A stretch of 37,771 nt of DNA, taken from assembly GCA_030529185.1 (NCBI GenBank), contig JAUMXI010000015.1, positions 1 through 37,771 of the forward strand, in the 5' to 3' direction. This DNA is from Flavobacteriaceae bacterium. Lineage in GTDB: Bacteria > Bacteroidota > Bacteroidia > Flavobacteriales > Weeksellaceae. Shown in pieces: positions 16,781 through 24,949 of this stretch (positions are counted from its first letter, which is position 1; every line of letters starts with the position of its first letter). Both the position numbers and the translations under genes were made by a program. Under the pieces are notes generated by a model. That model made no database searches and had not been told where the DNA came from. It saw nothing but the letters and a program-made list of their open reading frames with translations.

Positions 16781-17059
16781 TTAATCATTCTTACATTCTG
16801 AATAATCTATAAATAACTTATTCCTTTCACGAAAAACCTTGTGTTTAAAAGATAGAGATTTTCCATCGTAAATACAACTACAATCTATCCCTCTCGCCAA
16901 AAGTTCTTCTATTAAAGCCCTATTAGAAACCCCACGAGCGAAACACCATCCTGAACAGCCTACTTGACGATTAAACTCTTCTATTAATGCCTTGATTGTT
17001 GATTTTGCAAATCCTTTTTTGCAGTCTCCGTAAAATTCTTGAAATTGTAATGTGTCCAT
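16781..17059 (-). CDS. Small Cys-rich protein of unknown function
   Basis: The 92-aa product is not assigned to any family. It has six cysteines (C13, C35, C39, C60, C62, C88), including VGCSGWCFARG and GIDCSCIYDG, and a mixed helix/strand composition without signal peptide or membrane segment, so it is probably cytoplasmic. It is flanked by the efflux terminator and by a 247-bp gap that holds a -7 box and a foldable leader. No Shine-Dalgarno sequence is visible before the ATG. The gene stands alone between unrelated genes, which could mean a recent arrival, but no mobile-element marks are seen. Coding is supported by a full frame between a terminator and a promoter and by a protein-like composition. 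Confidence 0.65.
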   Translation of the reverse strand: MDTLQFQEFYGDCKKGFAKSTIKALIEEFNRQVGCSGWCFARGVSNRALIEELLARGIDCSCIYDGKSLSFKHKVFRERNKLFIDYSECKND

Positions 17060-17079
17060 TGTAATATATATTTAAAAAG

Positions 17080-17157
17080 TTAAACATTATATTTACAACA
17101 GAAGTTTTTAGAAAGTGTATATGTGAGAAAACCTTTATTTTGGCAGGTCGCCCTCAT
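17080..17157 (-). CDS. Possible short upstream ORF in the leader of the Cys-rich gene
   Basis: A 25-codon frame starts with ATG at 17157 inside the structured region (MRATCQNKGF...) and stops at 17080, 20 nt before the Cys-rich gene. It contains three cysteines and could be a leader peptide whose translation opens or closes the fold. No ribosome-binding signal is visible and it may be chance. Confidence 0.2.
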   Translation of the reverse strand: MRATCQNKGFLTYTLSKNFCCKYNV

Positions 17158-17214
17158 TCTAAACCACCGTGGCTGGCTTGCTCGGTTGGTGTTCTGAACA
17201 CTCAGAAACTCCTG
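17144..17214 (-). ncRNA. Candidate structured leader or small RNA upstream of the Cys-rich gene
   Basis: This GC-richer island stands out from AT-rich flanks. CAGG (17144-17147) and CCTG (17211-17214) can close a multibranch fold enclosing two hairpins: ACCACC (17163-17168) with GGTTGGT (17184-17190, one bulge) and TTCTGA (17192-17197) with TCAGAA (17202-17207). A TATATTTG -7 box at 17232-17239 on the minus strand predicts transcription from about 17228 through it toward the Cys-rich gene. It may be a cis-regulatory leader or an independent small RNA. It does not match a known RNA class that I could recognise. The remaining part of the 17060-17306 gap is AT-rich and holds only this promoter, the short ORF and the aspS terminator. 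Confidence 0.4.
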
Positions 17215-17231
17215 ATGATATTATTGTGGTG

Positions 17232-17239
17232 CAAATATA
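17232..17239 (-). promoter_or_regulatory. -7 box for the structured leader and Cys-rich gene
   Basis: The minus strand reads TATATTTG, a full match to TAnnTTTG, 18 bp outside the folded element. No -33 TTTG lies at the usual distance. If it drives the Cys-rich gene, the leader is about 170 nt, far longer than the 0-56 nt seen for other genes here. Confidence 0.5.
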
Positions 17240-17256
17240 CACATATTTTTTAAAAT

Positions 17257-17291
17257 AAAAAGAGAATAATCAAAAAAATTACTCTCTTTTT
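17257..17291 (-). terminator. Terminator downstream of aspS
   Basis: AAAAAGAGAATAAT (17257-17270) and ATTACTCTCTTTTT (17278-17291) pair at 13 of 14 positions around an A-rich loop. It lies 15 bp after the aspS stop codon. Confidence 0.75.
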
Positions 17292-17306
17292 TTATTTCAC
17301 TCAATT

Positions 17307-19055
17307 TTATGCTTTTACTTCTAAAAATAATTCATCCAATTGCTCTTGATAAATCGGCGAAGGAGCATCTATCATCACATCACGCCCCGAGTTATTTTTT
17401 GGGAAAGCGATATAATCTCTAATCACTTCGTTGCCATCTAAAATCGCTACCAATCGGTCAAAGCCAAACGCCAATCCACCGTGTGGTGGAGCTCCGTATT
17501 TAAAGGCATTCATTAGGAAACCAAACTGCTTTTCAGCATCTTCTTTGGTAAAGCCTAACAAATCAAACATTTGCGATTGAAGTTCCTTATCAAAAATTCG
17601 GATAGAACCGCCTCCGATTTCGTTTCCATTCAGCACCAAATCATAAGCATTGGCTCTTACTTTTCCTGCATCGGTTTTTAATAAAGGAATATCCTCTGGC
17701 TTCGGTGAGGTGAACGGGTGGTGCATTGCGTGGTACCTTTCGGTCTCCTCGTCCCACTCCAACAGCGGAAAATCTACCACCCAAAGTGGTGCAAACTCTT
17801 TTGGATTTCTCAACCCAAGACGATTCCCCAATTCCATACGCAAAGCGGAAAGTTGGGAACGAACTTTATTCGTATTTCCTGAAAGAATGAGCATTAAATC
17901 TCCTGCTTTTGCTCCGAATTTTTGAGCAATGGCTTTTAAATCAGCTTCATTGTAAAATTTATTCACCGATGAAGTGAGAACGCCGTCCTCTTGATATTTC
18001 ACCCAAACCATTCCAGTCGCCCCTATTTGTGGGCGTTTCACCCAATCTATCAGCTCATCGATTTGCTTTCTGGTGTATCCTGCACAACCTTCTACATTAA
18101 TACCAACGACCAATTCTGCATCATCAAAAATTTTAAAATCTTTCCCTTTTGCTAAATCGTTCAGCTCCACAAACTCCATTCCGAAACGAATATCAGGCTT
18201 GTCATTTCCGTATTTTTTCATCGCTTCATCAAAAGTCATTCTTGGGAATTTTCCGAAATCTTGCCCTGTCACTTCTTTCAAAAGATGAGCCACCATTCCC
18301 TCAAACACCTGCATCACATCTTCTTGCTCCACAAACGCCATTTCGCAGTCAATTTGGGTAAATTCGGGCTGTCGGTCGGCTCTCAAATCCTCATCACGGA
18401 AGCATTTCACGATTTGAAAATATCTATCCATTCCCCCTACCATCAATAATTGTTTGAAAGTTTGAGGCGATTGAGGTAAGGCGTAAAATTGCCCTGCGTT
18501 CATTCTACTTGGCACCACAAAATCTCTGGCTCCCTCTGGCGTAGATTTTATCAAAACAGGCGTTTCCACCTCAATAAATCCTTTATCCGACAAATAATTT
18601 CTTACCTTCTGAGCCATCTGATGACGGAAAATCAACTTGTCTTTGACTGGATTTCTACGAATGTCTAAATAGCGGTATTTCATTCTGAGCTCTTCACCAC
18701 CATCGGTTTCATCTTCAATGGTAAAAGGCGGAAGTTCAGCCTCGTTCAAAATCGTAAGTGCTTCCACCAAAATTTCAATTTCCCCTGTTGGGATTTTTGG
18801 GTTTTTACTGGAACGCTCAATGACTTTCCCTTTCACTTGAATGACAAACTCTCGCCCCAATTTCTTAGCTTGTTCCATCAATTCTTTTGAGGAACGCTCT
18901 TCATCAAAAACCAACTGTGTAATTCCGTATCGGTCACGGAGGTCAATCCAAACCATAAAACCCTTATCTCTAATGGTTTGCACCCAACCGCTTAAAGTCA
19001 CGCTTTCATTTATATTTTTCAAGGAGAGTTCTCCATTGGTATGTGTTCTAAACAT
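17307..19055 (-). CDS. aspS: Aspartyl-tRNA synthetase
   Basis: This class II synthetase charges tRNA-Asp with aspartate. The 582-aa protein has the N-terminal OB-fold anticodon-binding domain ([20 protein letters not shown], residues 22-41), motif 2 [18 protein letters not shown] at 219-236, the bacterial GAD insertion domain (about 290-420) and motif 3 GGLAFGFDR at 526-534. The reading frame is open 39 nt further upstream with a leucine-type start, but the ATG at 19055 begins at the conserved [10 protein letters not shown]. Whether the enzyme also charges tRNA-Asn cannot be told here. It has its own -7 box, but no terminator separates it from the ZIP gene upstream, so read-through is possible. 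Confidence 0.97.
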   Translation of the reverse strand: MFRTHTNGELSLKNINESVTLSGWVQTIRDKGFMVWIDLRDRYGITQLVFDEERSSKELMEQAKKLGREFVIQVKGKVIERSSKNPKIPTGEIEILVEALTILNEAELPPFTIEDETDGGEELRMKYRYLDIRRNPVKDKLIFRHQMAQKVRNYLSDKGFIEVETPVLIKSTPEGARDFVVPSRMNAGQFYALPQSPQTFKQLLMVGGMDRYFQIVKCFRDEDLRADRQPEFTQIDCEMAFVEQEDVMQVFEGMVAHLLKEVTGQDFGKFPRMTFDEAMKKYGNDKPDIRFGMEFVELNDLAKGKDFKIFDDAELVVGINVEGCAGYTRKQIDELIDWVKRPQIGATGMVWVKYQEDGVLTSSVNKFYNEADLKAIAQKFGAKAGDLMLILSGNTNKVRSQLSALRMELGNRLGLRNPKEFAPLWVVDFPLLEWDEETERYHAMHHPFTSPKPEDIPLLKTDAGKVRANAYDLVLNGNEIGGGSIRIFDKELQSQMFDLLGFTKEDAEKQFGFLMNAFKYGAPPHGGLAFGFDRLVAILDGNEVIRDYIAFPKNNSGRDVMIDAPSPIYQEQLDELFLEVKA

Positions 19056-19093
19056 TTTGATTGAAATATTAAAGTTAATTTGATTTAAAAGCA

Positions 19094-19101
19094 CAAAAAT
19101 A
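19094..19101 (-). promoter_or_regulatory. -7 box of aspS
   Basis: The minus strand reads TATTTTTG. The predicted start near 19090 gives a 35-nt leader. No clear -33 element. Confidence 0.5.
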
Positions 19102-19131
19102 AAATTTAATTCTGAAAATTCCGTGATTTAT

Positions 19132-19827
19132 TTAATGATGATGTCCGTGTTCGTGAAATAAATGCCCTGACAATGCCATTGCAATCCCCAAAACCACCAA
19201 CAACATTTTTTCCCAGTCCATTTTGTGGCTTTTATTGCTTTCAAAAATAATCACCGAAGAAATATGCAGGAAAATCCCCCCCGATAATGCCAAGAAATAT
19301 CCACGCCAATCAGCAGGGAAATAATCCCCAAAAAGTATTCCCAAAGGCGAAGCAATGGCAAAAAGAGAAATCGTAATCCATGCTATTTTGAGGTTCTTTT
19401 TTTCTCTCAACAAAAATGCTCCCAGCACAAAGGAAATCGGCAAATTATGCACCAAAATCCCTAATAAATACGGAGAAATCTCTTCTTCGTGAGCCAATGG
19501 AATTCCCTCTAAAAAAGCGTGAATGAACATTCCTAAAATCAAACCAACAGGCAAAATTTGGCACTTTTCATAATGAAAATGCCCATGTTCAAAGCCTTTG
19601 GTCAAACTCTCCAAAAACATTTGCAATAATATTCCAAGAATAATCCAAAGCCCAATATTCTCATCGTGAGCATGATACACCTGAGGAAAAACCTCCACCA
19701 CACAAATCGCAATGAGAAAACCGGCACTTAAAACCAAAAGTCTTTTGGCAAGTTTTTCATTATTCCCAAAGAACTTCCCTAAAAAAACACCCGATAAAAC
19801 ACTTAATATGAGTAAAGTAAAAATCAT
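19132..19827 (-). CDS. ZIP-family divalent metal transporter
   Basis: ZIP proteins import zinc or other divalent metals across the inner membrane. The 231-aa protein has about eight hydrophobic segments, a His-rich loop (EHGHFHYEK, about 79-87), the metal-site helix MFIHAFLEGIPLAHEEE and the partner helix VHNLPISFVLGA, where HNLPIS departs from the commoner HNIPEG in its last two residues. It ends in a His-rich tail (HLFHEHGHHH). The metal is most likely zinc by family, though iron or manganese cannot be excluded. Its -7 box ends 4 nt before the ATG, so the mRNA is probably leaderless. aspS lies downstream on the same strand after 76 bp. Confidence 0.88.
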   Translation of the reverse strand: MIFTLLILSVLSGVFLGKFFGNNEKLAKRLLVLSAGFLIAICVVEVFPQVYHAHDENIGLWIILGILLQMFLESLTKGFEHGHFHYEKCQILPVGLILGMFIHAFLEGIPLAHEEEISPYLLGILVHNLPISFVLGAFLLREKKNLKIAWITISLFAIASPLGILFGDYFPADWRGYFLALSGGIFLHISSVIIFESNKSHKMDWEKMLLVVLGIAMALSGHLFHEHGHHH

Positions 19828-19831
19828 TTTG

Positions 19832-19839
19832 CAAAGGTA
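19832..19839 (-). promoter_or_regulatory. -7 box of the ZIP transporter gene (leaderless arrangement)
   Basis: The minus strand reads TACCTTTG, then CAAA, then ATG. The predicted start (about 19828) is one base before the start codon. Confidence 0.55.
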
Positions 19840-19914
19840 ATTATTTATTAGAAATTTACACCTAATGGATAATATCTGACAAGAAAAAAATTATCAAGTT
19901 TTCCTAAAATTAAC

Positions 19915-19922
19915 TATTTTTG
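19915..19922 (+). promoter_or_regulatory. -7 box of the RlmL-like gene
   Basis: TATTTTTG ends 7 nt before the ATG at 19930, so the predicted leader is only about 4 nt. Confidence 0.5.
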
Positions 19923-19929
19923 CAGTGAA

Positions 19930-21087
19930 ATGAATACAGAAAATTTACAAATACAGGTTAAAACTTTTTTTGGGTTAGAGGAAGTCTTAGCCGAAGAAAT
20001 CAAGAAACTCGGCGGGAGAAATGTGGAAATTAAAAACAGAGCCGTCATCTGTGAGGGAGATTTAGGGTTTTTGTATAAAATCAATTATTCTTGTCGCACT
20101 GCTCTAAAAATTCTCGTTCCTATCCTTAGCTTTAAAGCCTGGAACGAAGATAGATTTTACGACAAGCTTTTTGATTTTCAATGGGATAAAATCATGGATA
20201 CTCAACAGACTTTTGCCATAGATGCAACGGTAAATTCTGAGCGTTTCAAGCATTCCCTGTTTATGACCCTCAAGATGAAAGATGCTATTGTGGATTTCTT
20301 TAAAGCAAAATACAGAAAACGCCCTGATATTGACACCAAAAATCCTGATATTAAATTTCATTTGCACATTGATAGAGAGTTGGTAAGCATATCTTTGGAC
20401 AGTTCGGGCGAACCACTTTTCAAAAGAGGATACCGAAAAATACAAACCCAAGCTCCTATTAATGAAGTTCTTGCTTCGGGAATGCTTCAACTGGCAGGTT
20501 GGGATGGCAAAGGCAATTTCATTGACCCAATGTGCGGAAGTGGAACTCTACTGATAGAAGCCGCGATGATTGCCCTCAATCTTCCTGCCCAAATCTTCCG
20601 AAAAGAATTTGCATTCCAAAATTGGAAAAATTACAATGCTGACCTTTTTGCGAAAATCAAAGAGTTTAGAATCAATAAATTACAAGAATTTTCTGGTAAA
20701 ATCATTGGCTATGATATAGATAATCAAGCTCTAAACGCAACCAAAACCCATATAGAAGCCACAGAATTAGAGGAAGTTATTGAAGTTAGAAAACAAAACT
20801 TTTTTGAATCTAAAAAAGAGGTTTTTCCTCTATTAATGGTCTTCAATCCACCTTATGATGAGAGAATTAGCATCAACGATGAGGCGTTTTATAAGAAAAT
20901 AGGAGACACCCTCAAACAATCCTACCCCAACACTTTGGCGTGGCTTATCTCATCAGATTTAGAGGCTGTAAAAAAAATAGGACTTCGCCCTTCCAGAAAA
21001 ATCAAACTTTTTAATGGAAAATTAGAATGTCGTTTCCTACAATACGAAACCTACGAAGGAACGAAAAAAGTGCATAAATTAAAATAA
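19930..21087 (+). CDS. THUMP-domain RNA N2-guanine methyltransferase, RlmL-like
   Basis: This class of enzyme methylates guanine N2 in 23S rRNA (G2445 for E. coli RlmL). The 385-aa product has an N-terminal ferredoxin-like and THUMP region (about 1-160), the linker SGEPLFKRGYRK at 159-170, the SAM-binding motif DPMCGSGTLLIEAAM at 199-213 and the catalytic NPPYDER at 306-312. E. coli RlmKL is a fusion twice as long; here only the RlmL half is present, as is usual outside gammaproteobacteria. The exact target base is inferred from family. The end overlaps the end of the TPR gene on the other strand by 9 nt. Confidence 0.87.
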   Translation: MNTENLQIQVKTFFGLEEVLAEEIKKLGGRNVEIKNRAVICEGDLGFLYKINYSCRTALKILVPILSFKAWNEDRFYDKLFDFQWDKIMDTQQTFAIDATVNSERFKHSLFMTLKMKDAIVDFFKAKYRKRPDIDTKNPDIKFHLHIDRELVSISLDSSGEPLFKRGYRKIQTQAPINEVLASGMLQLAGWDGKGNFIDPMCGSGTLLIEAAMIALNLPAQIFRKEFAFQNWKNYNADLFAKIKEFRINKLQEFSGKIIGYDIDNQALNATKTHIEATELEEVIEVRKQNFFESKKEVFPLLMVFNPPYDERISINDEAFYKKIGDTLKQSYPNTLAWLISSDLEAVKKIGLRPSRKIKLFNGKLECRFLQYETYEGTKKVHKLK

Positions 21088-22455
21088 ACCTTTTCTGGTT
21101 CGTTCTTTTTTAACCTCCTCATTAATAGGAGGGTATTTTTGCGACATATCTTCAGCAAGAGAAGAATCCAGCTTTAAAGCAATTTCAAGGGCTTCCTTGG
21201 CTTTTTTTTCGTTTTTCAAGTGGAAAAAACTATTGCTTAACTGGTAATACAACTCTGCTCTATAGTGAATTTTTAAAGCTCTTTCTATTGCGGTAATCGC
21301 TTCTTCGTATTCTCCAACCAACATTAAAACCTCGCTGTACGCATACCAATTATAGAATCGGTCGGGTTCCATTTCTACGATTTTGCTAAGGCAGGCTAAA
21401 CTCTCTTCAAATCTCTCACTATCAATATAAAGAAATGCCAATTTCTTGTAATACGCCAAATTTTCGCCGTTGAGTTGTATCGCTTCTTTAGCAAAATACA
21501 AAGCTTCTTCCTTTTTACCCATTTCTAAATACACATCGGATTGCTCCATCATAGACAAATAAAATTGAGGATCTTCTTTCAAAGATTTCTGGAACGACTT
21601 AAGAGCTAATGCCCAATTTTTCATCTCTTTATAACACAATCCTATTTTGTAATAGGTAAAAGCTTTGGTATATTCTACCTCTAATTGCTCTTCGTAAATT
21701 GCAATAGCCTCCTGCCATTTACCCATCGCTTCATAGCAAGCTGCTTTATTACCATAAACGCCAATTGCTTGAGAATTAATCGCTAAAAGATAATCAAACC
21801 CCTTGATGGCTTCTTCGTATTTTTTTTTATTGAAGAAAAAATGCCCATATTCAAACCAAGCTGTTTCAGAAAACGGATGCTGATCGAGATAACTTTTCAG
21901 AAACTCAATTGCTTCGCCGGATTTATTCAGTTTGTGATAACATTGCATGATGTTTTCCAAGGCATAATCATCTTCTGAGTCAAACTTCAAAGCCAAATGA
22001 TAATGTTTTAATGCCTTAAACGGATCTCCTAAATTAGTGTATTCATCAGCGATAAAATTATGTAAAAAATTCTCCTCCTCTTCCTGTTGCAATGCTTTTT
22101 CGCAGTATTCTATCGCTTTTTTAGAATTACCAAGATTAGAGTAATATTTTGCACAACACACCAAAAAATCAATATTTTCCAAACACGAAGGTTTTAATTC
22201 TTTAATTAAAATCCTGGCTTGGGTATAATTTTCTAATTCTAATAAAACTTCTAATTTTTTGGTTTTTATTTCAATAGAATTAGGATGCAATTCTAATCCG
22301 AAATTAGCCGCTAATTCCGCAAAAGTAATATCTCCCAATTCCAAATAATGAATGATAATATCTTCCAACTCCTCAGAGCTGAAATAATATTCTTCATTAT
22401 TCTCTATCATTTCCTCGAACTTTTTTACCAGTTCATTATCAAAAAAATCTTCCAA
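21079..22455 (-). CDS. Tetratricopeptide-repeat protein
   Basis: The 458-aa product is almost entirely TPR repeats, about eleven in number, with typical 34-residue helix pairs such as KKAIEYCEKALQQEEEE, FKALKHYHLALKFDSEDDYA and EEAITAIERALKIH. There is no signal peptide, so it is probably a cytoplasmic scaffold; partner unknown. The frame begins at TTG (22455). I chose this over the ATG at 22407 because the segment EDFFDNELVKKFEE looks like the conserved N-terminus of flavobacterial relatives and lies 25 nt after the predicted transcription start. No in-frame ATG lies between promoter and TTG. The 3' end overlaps the RlmL-like gene. Confidence 0.85.
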   Translation of the reverse strand: MEDFFDNELVKKFEEMIENNEEYYFSSEELEDIIIHYLELGDITFAELAANFGLELHPNSIEIKTKKLEVLLELENYTQARILIKELKPSCLENIDFLVCCAKYYSNLGNSKKAIEYCEKALQQEEEENFLHNFIADEYTNLGDPFKALKHYHLALKFDSEDDYALENIMQCYHKLNKSGEAIEFLKSYLDQHPFSETAWFEYGHFFFNKKKYEEAIKGFDYLLAINSQAIGVYGNKAACYEAMGKWQEAIAIYEEQLEVEYTKAFTYYKIGLCYKEMKNWALALKSFQKSLKEDPQFYLSMMEQSDVYLEMGKKEEALYFAKEAIQLNGENLAYYKKLAFLYIDSERFEESLACLSKIVEMEPDRFYNWYAYSEVLMLVGEYEEAITAIERALKIHYRAELYYQLSNSFFHLKNEKKAKEALEIALKLDSSLAEDMSQKYPPINEEVKKERTRKGLF

Positions 22456-22483
22456 ACTTTTATTTTTATTTTGGATTACTTTG

Positions 22484-22491
22484 CAAAAATA
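22484..22491 (-). promoter_or_regulatory. -7 box of the TPR gene
   Basis: The minus strand reads TATTTTTG. Predicted start near 22480, 25 nt before the TTG start codon. Confidence 0.5.
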
Positions 22492-22530
22492 CAGAATTAC
22501 AACGAAATGCTCCCCAAAAATTTATACACA

Positions 22531-22565
22531 AAAAAACGACTGTATAAATTTACAATCGTTTCTTT
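22531..22565 (-). terminator. Terminator downstream of glmM
   Basis: AAACGA (22534-22539) pairs with TCGTTT (22556-22561), and TGTA with TACA inside, across one mismatch. A run of T follows on the minus strand, 8 bp or so past the glmM stop. Confidence 0.7.
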
Positions 22566-22572
22566 ATTTTTC

Positions 22573-23955
22573 TTAAAGCAAGTTTTTAATTTTCTCTATC
22601 ATCTTATCTGCCAATTCATCGGCTTCTTGTTGAGACTTTGCTTCGGTGTAGATGCGGATAATCGGCTCGGTATTGGATTTTCGAAGATGAACCCAATTTT
22701 CAGCAAAGTCTATTTTTACGCCGTCAATGGTAGAAATTTCTTCGTTTTGATATTCTTGTTCTACCTTTTTCAAGAGAGCATCTACATCAATTTCTGGCGT
22801 CAGTTCTATCTTCTTTTTGCCCATAAAATAGGCAGGATAAGTCGCCCTCAGCTCAGAAACGGTTTTATTTTCTTTTGCCAAATGCGTAAGGAACAACGCC
22901 ACGCCCACCAATGAGTCTCTACCATAATGCAAATCTGGATAGATAATACCGCCGTTGCCCTCTCCGCCAATTACAGCGTTTTTTTCTTTCATCAAAGTGA
23001 CCACATTTACCTCACCTACGGCACTGGCAAAATATTCCGACTGATGCCTCTTCGCCACATCTCTCAATGCTCGGCTAGAAGAAAGGTTGGAAATCGCCAC
23101 GCCTTTTTTGTGCTTCAACAAGTAATCTGCCACCGCCACTAAGGTATATTCTTCACCAAACATTTCGCCATTTTCATCTATTAATGCCAATCTATCCACA
23201 TCAGGATCAACCACAATTCCCAAATCTGCTCCTTCCTTTTTCACCAATTCACAAATGTCAGTCAAATGCTCTTTCAACGGCTCTGGATTGTGTGGAAAAT
23301 GTCCGTTTGGTTCGCAATACAATTTTACCACTTCACACCCCAACTGCTCCAAAAGAGGTGGCAACGCCAATCCACCTGTGGAATTAACGGCATCAAGCAC
23401 CACTTTAAATTTTTTAGACTTTACCACTTCGGCATCCACCATTGGGAGGTCTAAAATCTTTTTAATATGAATGTCAAACGCATCATTTCTCGTTTGATAT
23501 TGTCCCAAATCATCTACTTCGGCGTAATTAAAATCTTCACTTTCAGCAATCGCCAATACTTCGGCACCATCTTTTCCGTTGATGAATTCACCTTTTTCGT
23601 TAAGGAGTTTCAAAGCGTTCCATTGTTTAGGATTGTGCGAAGCGGTGAGAATAATTCCCCCATCGGCGTTGAGCTCTGGCACCATTACCTCTACTGTGGG
23701 CGTGGTGGAAAGCCCCAAATCTATCACATTAATGCCCAAACCTTGCAAAGTAGCCACCACCAACGAAGAAACCATTTGCCCTGAAATACGGGCATCACGA
23801 CCGATAACCAGCGTCAAATCTTTTTTATTTTTATGATTTTGAAGCCAAGTCCCAAAAGCGGAAGTAAATTTCACCACATCAAGTGGCGTGAGATTATCAT
23901 TCACCTTACCGCCAATCGTCCCACGAATACCTGAAATAGATTTTATTAATGACAT
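22573..23955 (-). CDS. glmM: Phosphoglucosamine mutase / phosphohexomutase
   Basis: GlmM interconverts glucosamine 6- and 1-phosphate for UDP-GlcNAc and peptidoglycan. The 460-aa alpha-phosphohexomutase has the N-terminal SGIRGTIGG at 8-16, the phosphoserine loop TASHNP at 104-109 (Ser106), the metal loop DPDVDRLAL and the C-terminal phosphate-binding loop RKSNTEPIIRIY. The SNTEP form rather than SGTEP is shared with phosphomanno/phosphoglucomutases, so specificity is not certain; in flavobacteria this protein is generally taken as GlmM. It has its own -7 box and terminator. Confidence 0.85.
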   Translation of the reverse strand: MSLIKSISGIRGTIGGKVNDNLTPLDVVKFTSAFGTWLQNHKNKKDLTLVIGRDARISGQMVSSLVVATLQGLGINVIDLGLSTTPTVEVMVPELNADGGIILTASHNPKQWNALKLLNEKGEFINGKDGAEVLAIAESEDFNYAEVDDLGQYQTRNDAFDIHIKKILDLPMVDAEVVKSKKFKVVLDAVNSTGGLALPPLLEQLGCEVVKLYCEPNGHFPHNPEPLKEHLTDICELVKKEGADLGIVVDPDVDRLALIDENGEMFGEEYTLVAVADYLLKHKKGVAISNLSSSRALRDVAKRHQSEYFASAVGEVNVVTLMKEKNAVIGGEGNGGIIYPDLHYGRDSLVGVALFLTHLAKENKTVSELRATYPAYFMGKKKIELTPEIDVDALLKKVEQEYQNEEISTIDGVKIDFAENWVHLRKSNTEPIIRIYTEAKSQQEADELADKMIEKIKNLL

Positions 23956-23975
23956 ATTTCCATATTTTAATTTTA

Positions 23976-23983
23976 CAAAGGTA
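23976..23983 (-). promoter_or_regulatory. -7 box of glmM
   Basis: The minus strand reads TACCTTTG; predicted leader of about 17 nt. Confidence 0.55.
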
Positions 23984-24071
23984 AGGAAAAAAGGGGATTT
24001 TATTCATTTTTTATTATGAATTAAATTGTCCTTTTACAGATTAATTAACGCTCTATTTCGCAAGAAAATAC

Positions 24072-24110
24072 AAAAAGTAGAATCACCTCAATGAGATAAT
24101 TCTACTTTTT
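24072..24110. terminator. Terminator after the isochorismatase-like gene
   Basis: AAAAAGTAGAAT (24072-24083) and ATTCTACTTTTT (24099-24110) form a perfect 12-bp stem; the loop can add a CTCA/TGAG pair set. On the minus strand it lies 19 bp past the stop codon at 24130. Confidence 0.85.
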
Positions 24111-24129
24111 ATTTTGATAAATTTTTAAA

Positions 24130-24867
24130 TTATTTTCTCTTCGGAAGAGCTTTGAAGGCTTTTACCACCTCATCGGTTTTGAACAAGTGGCTTGAAATCA
24201 AACGGAAGTTATCCAAAGCGGATTTGTATCCATCAATGTTCATATCGGGAAGAATTGCCCCTGCCGTTGCGTCGGTAACCACAGAAACCTCAAATCCTTG
24301 CTCAACCAATTCTCTCATATGCGATTCTACGCATAAGTTTGAGGACATTCCTGCCAAAACGATTTTGTTGAAACCTTGTTTTCTAAGTTGTAAAATCAAA
24401 TCGTTGCTCTCTGGACCATACATTTTATGAGGACTTGAAACGATGACATTAGGTTGGTTGATGTATTTTTTGTAAGGCTCCAACCAATCTGCCCCCGAAC
24501 CTTCAAAACCTTCGGTGGTGAGCTGACCTTTTCTGTCAAACATTTTAATTCCGTGCATCAAAACCTCACCTGCTCCTTGGTGTTTCCAATCGTGGTCGTG
24601 CGGGAAATAATAATGAGGCGATACGAATACTTTGATGTTTTTCTCGTAAGCAATTTTGAAGAGTTTTTCCAAGTTTTCAACGGTATTATTCTCGGTTACG
24701 CTCTTTCCAACTACGCCCCAAGTCACTCCTTTTGGGCTTAAGAAATCGTTTTGTGGGTCGGTAATAACAATTGCGGTGTTGTTGTCAATTACAAAACCTG
24801 GGTCTGGCAGTTGAGCTTTCACTAATGAAACCACGCCAATCATTGCTGTTAATAAGATTTTTTTCAT
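24130..24867 (-). CDS. Exported isochorismatase-family cysteine hydrolase
   Basis: The 245-aa protein has the isochorismatase/nicotinamidase fold with a full catalytic triad: Asp37 in VITDPQND, Lys148 in SPHKMYG and Cys179 in SSNLCVESH, followed by the typical VVTDATAG at 197-204. A signal peptide (MKKILLTAMIGVVSLVKAQ) precedes the domain, so it should work in the periplasm, unusual for a family that is mostly cytoplasmic. The substrate cannot be told: nicotinamidase, ureidoacrylate-type amidase or a true isochorismatase are all possible. It lies 82 bp downstream of the AraC regulator gene on the same strand, with its own -7 box. Confidence 0.85.
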   Translation of the reverse strand: MKKILLTAMIGVVSLVKAQLPDPGFVIDNNTAIVITDPQNDFLSPKGVTWGVVGKSVTENNTVENLEKLFKIAYEKNIKVFVSPHYYFPHDHDWKHQGAGEVLMHGIKMFDRKGQLTTEGFEGSGADWLEPYKKYINQPNVIVSSPHKMYGPESNDLILQLRKQGFNKIVLAGMSSNLCVESHMRELVEQGFEVSVVTDATAGAILPDMNIDGYKSALDNFRLISSHLFKTDEVVKAFKALPKRK

Positions 24868-24895
24868 TGTAATTTTTATTTTAAAATTTCTGATG

Positions 24896-24903
24896 CAAAG
24901 TTA
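24896..24903 (-). promoter_or_regulatory. -7 box of the isochorismatase-like gene
   Basis: The minus strand reads TAACTTTG, with a predicted leader of 25 nt. It lies in the gap after the AraC gene. Confidence 0.5.
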
Positions 24904-24949
24904 TAACAACAATTTCCAAAATTTGTTATCCGTTTTTCCTTATTAATTG

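Noticed and set aside
17140-17220. Cobalamin riboswitch
   Set aside because: The minus strand has a phrase like the B12 box (GACCTGCC after GAATGAGGGC), but the conserved core (GGTGAAAATCC-type) is missing, the element is too short and no cobalamin gene is nearby.
17140-17230. SRP (4.5S) RNA or 6S RNA gene
   Set aside because: No GGAA tetraloop with the conserved AGCAG side as in SRP RNA, and no long open-bubble hairpin as in 6S RNA on either strand.
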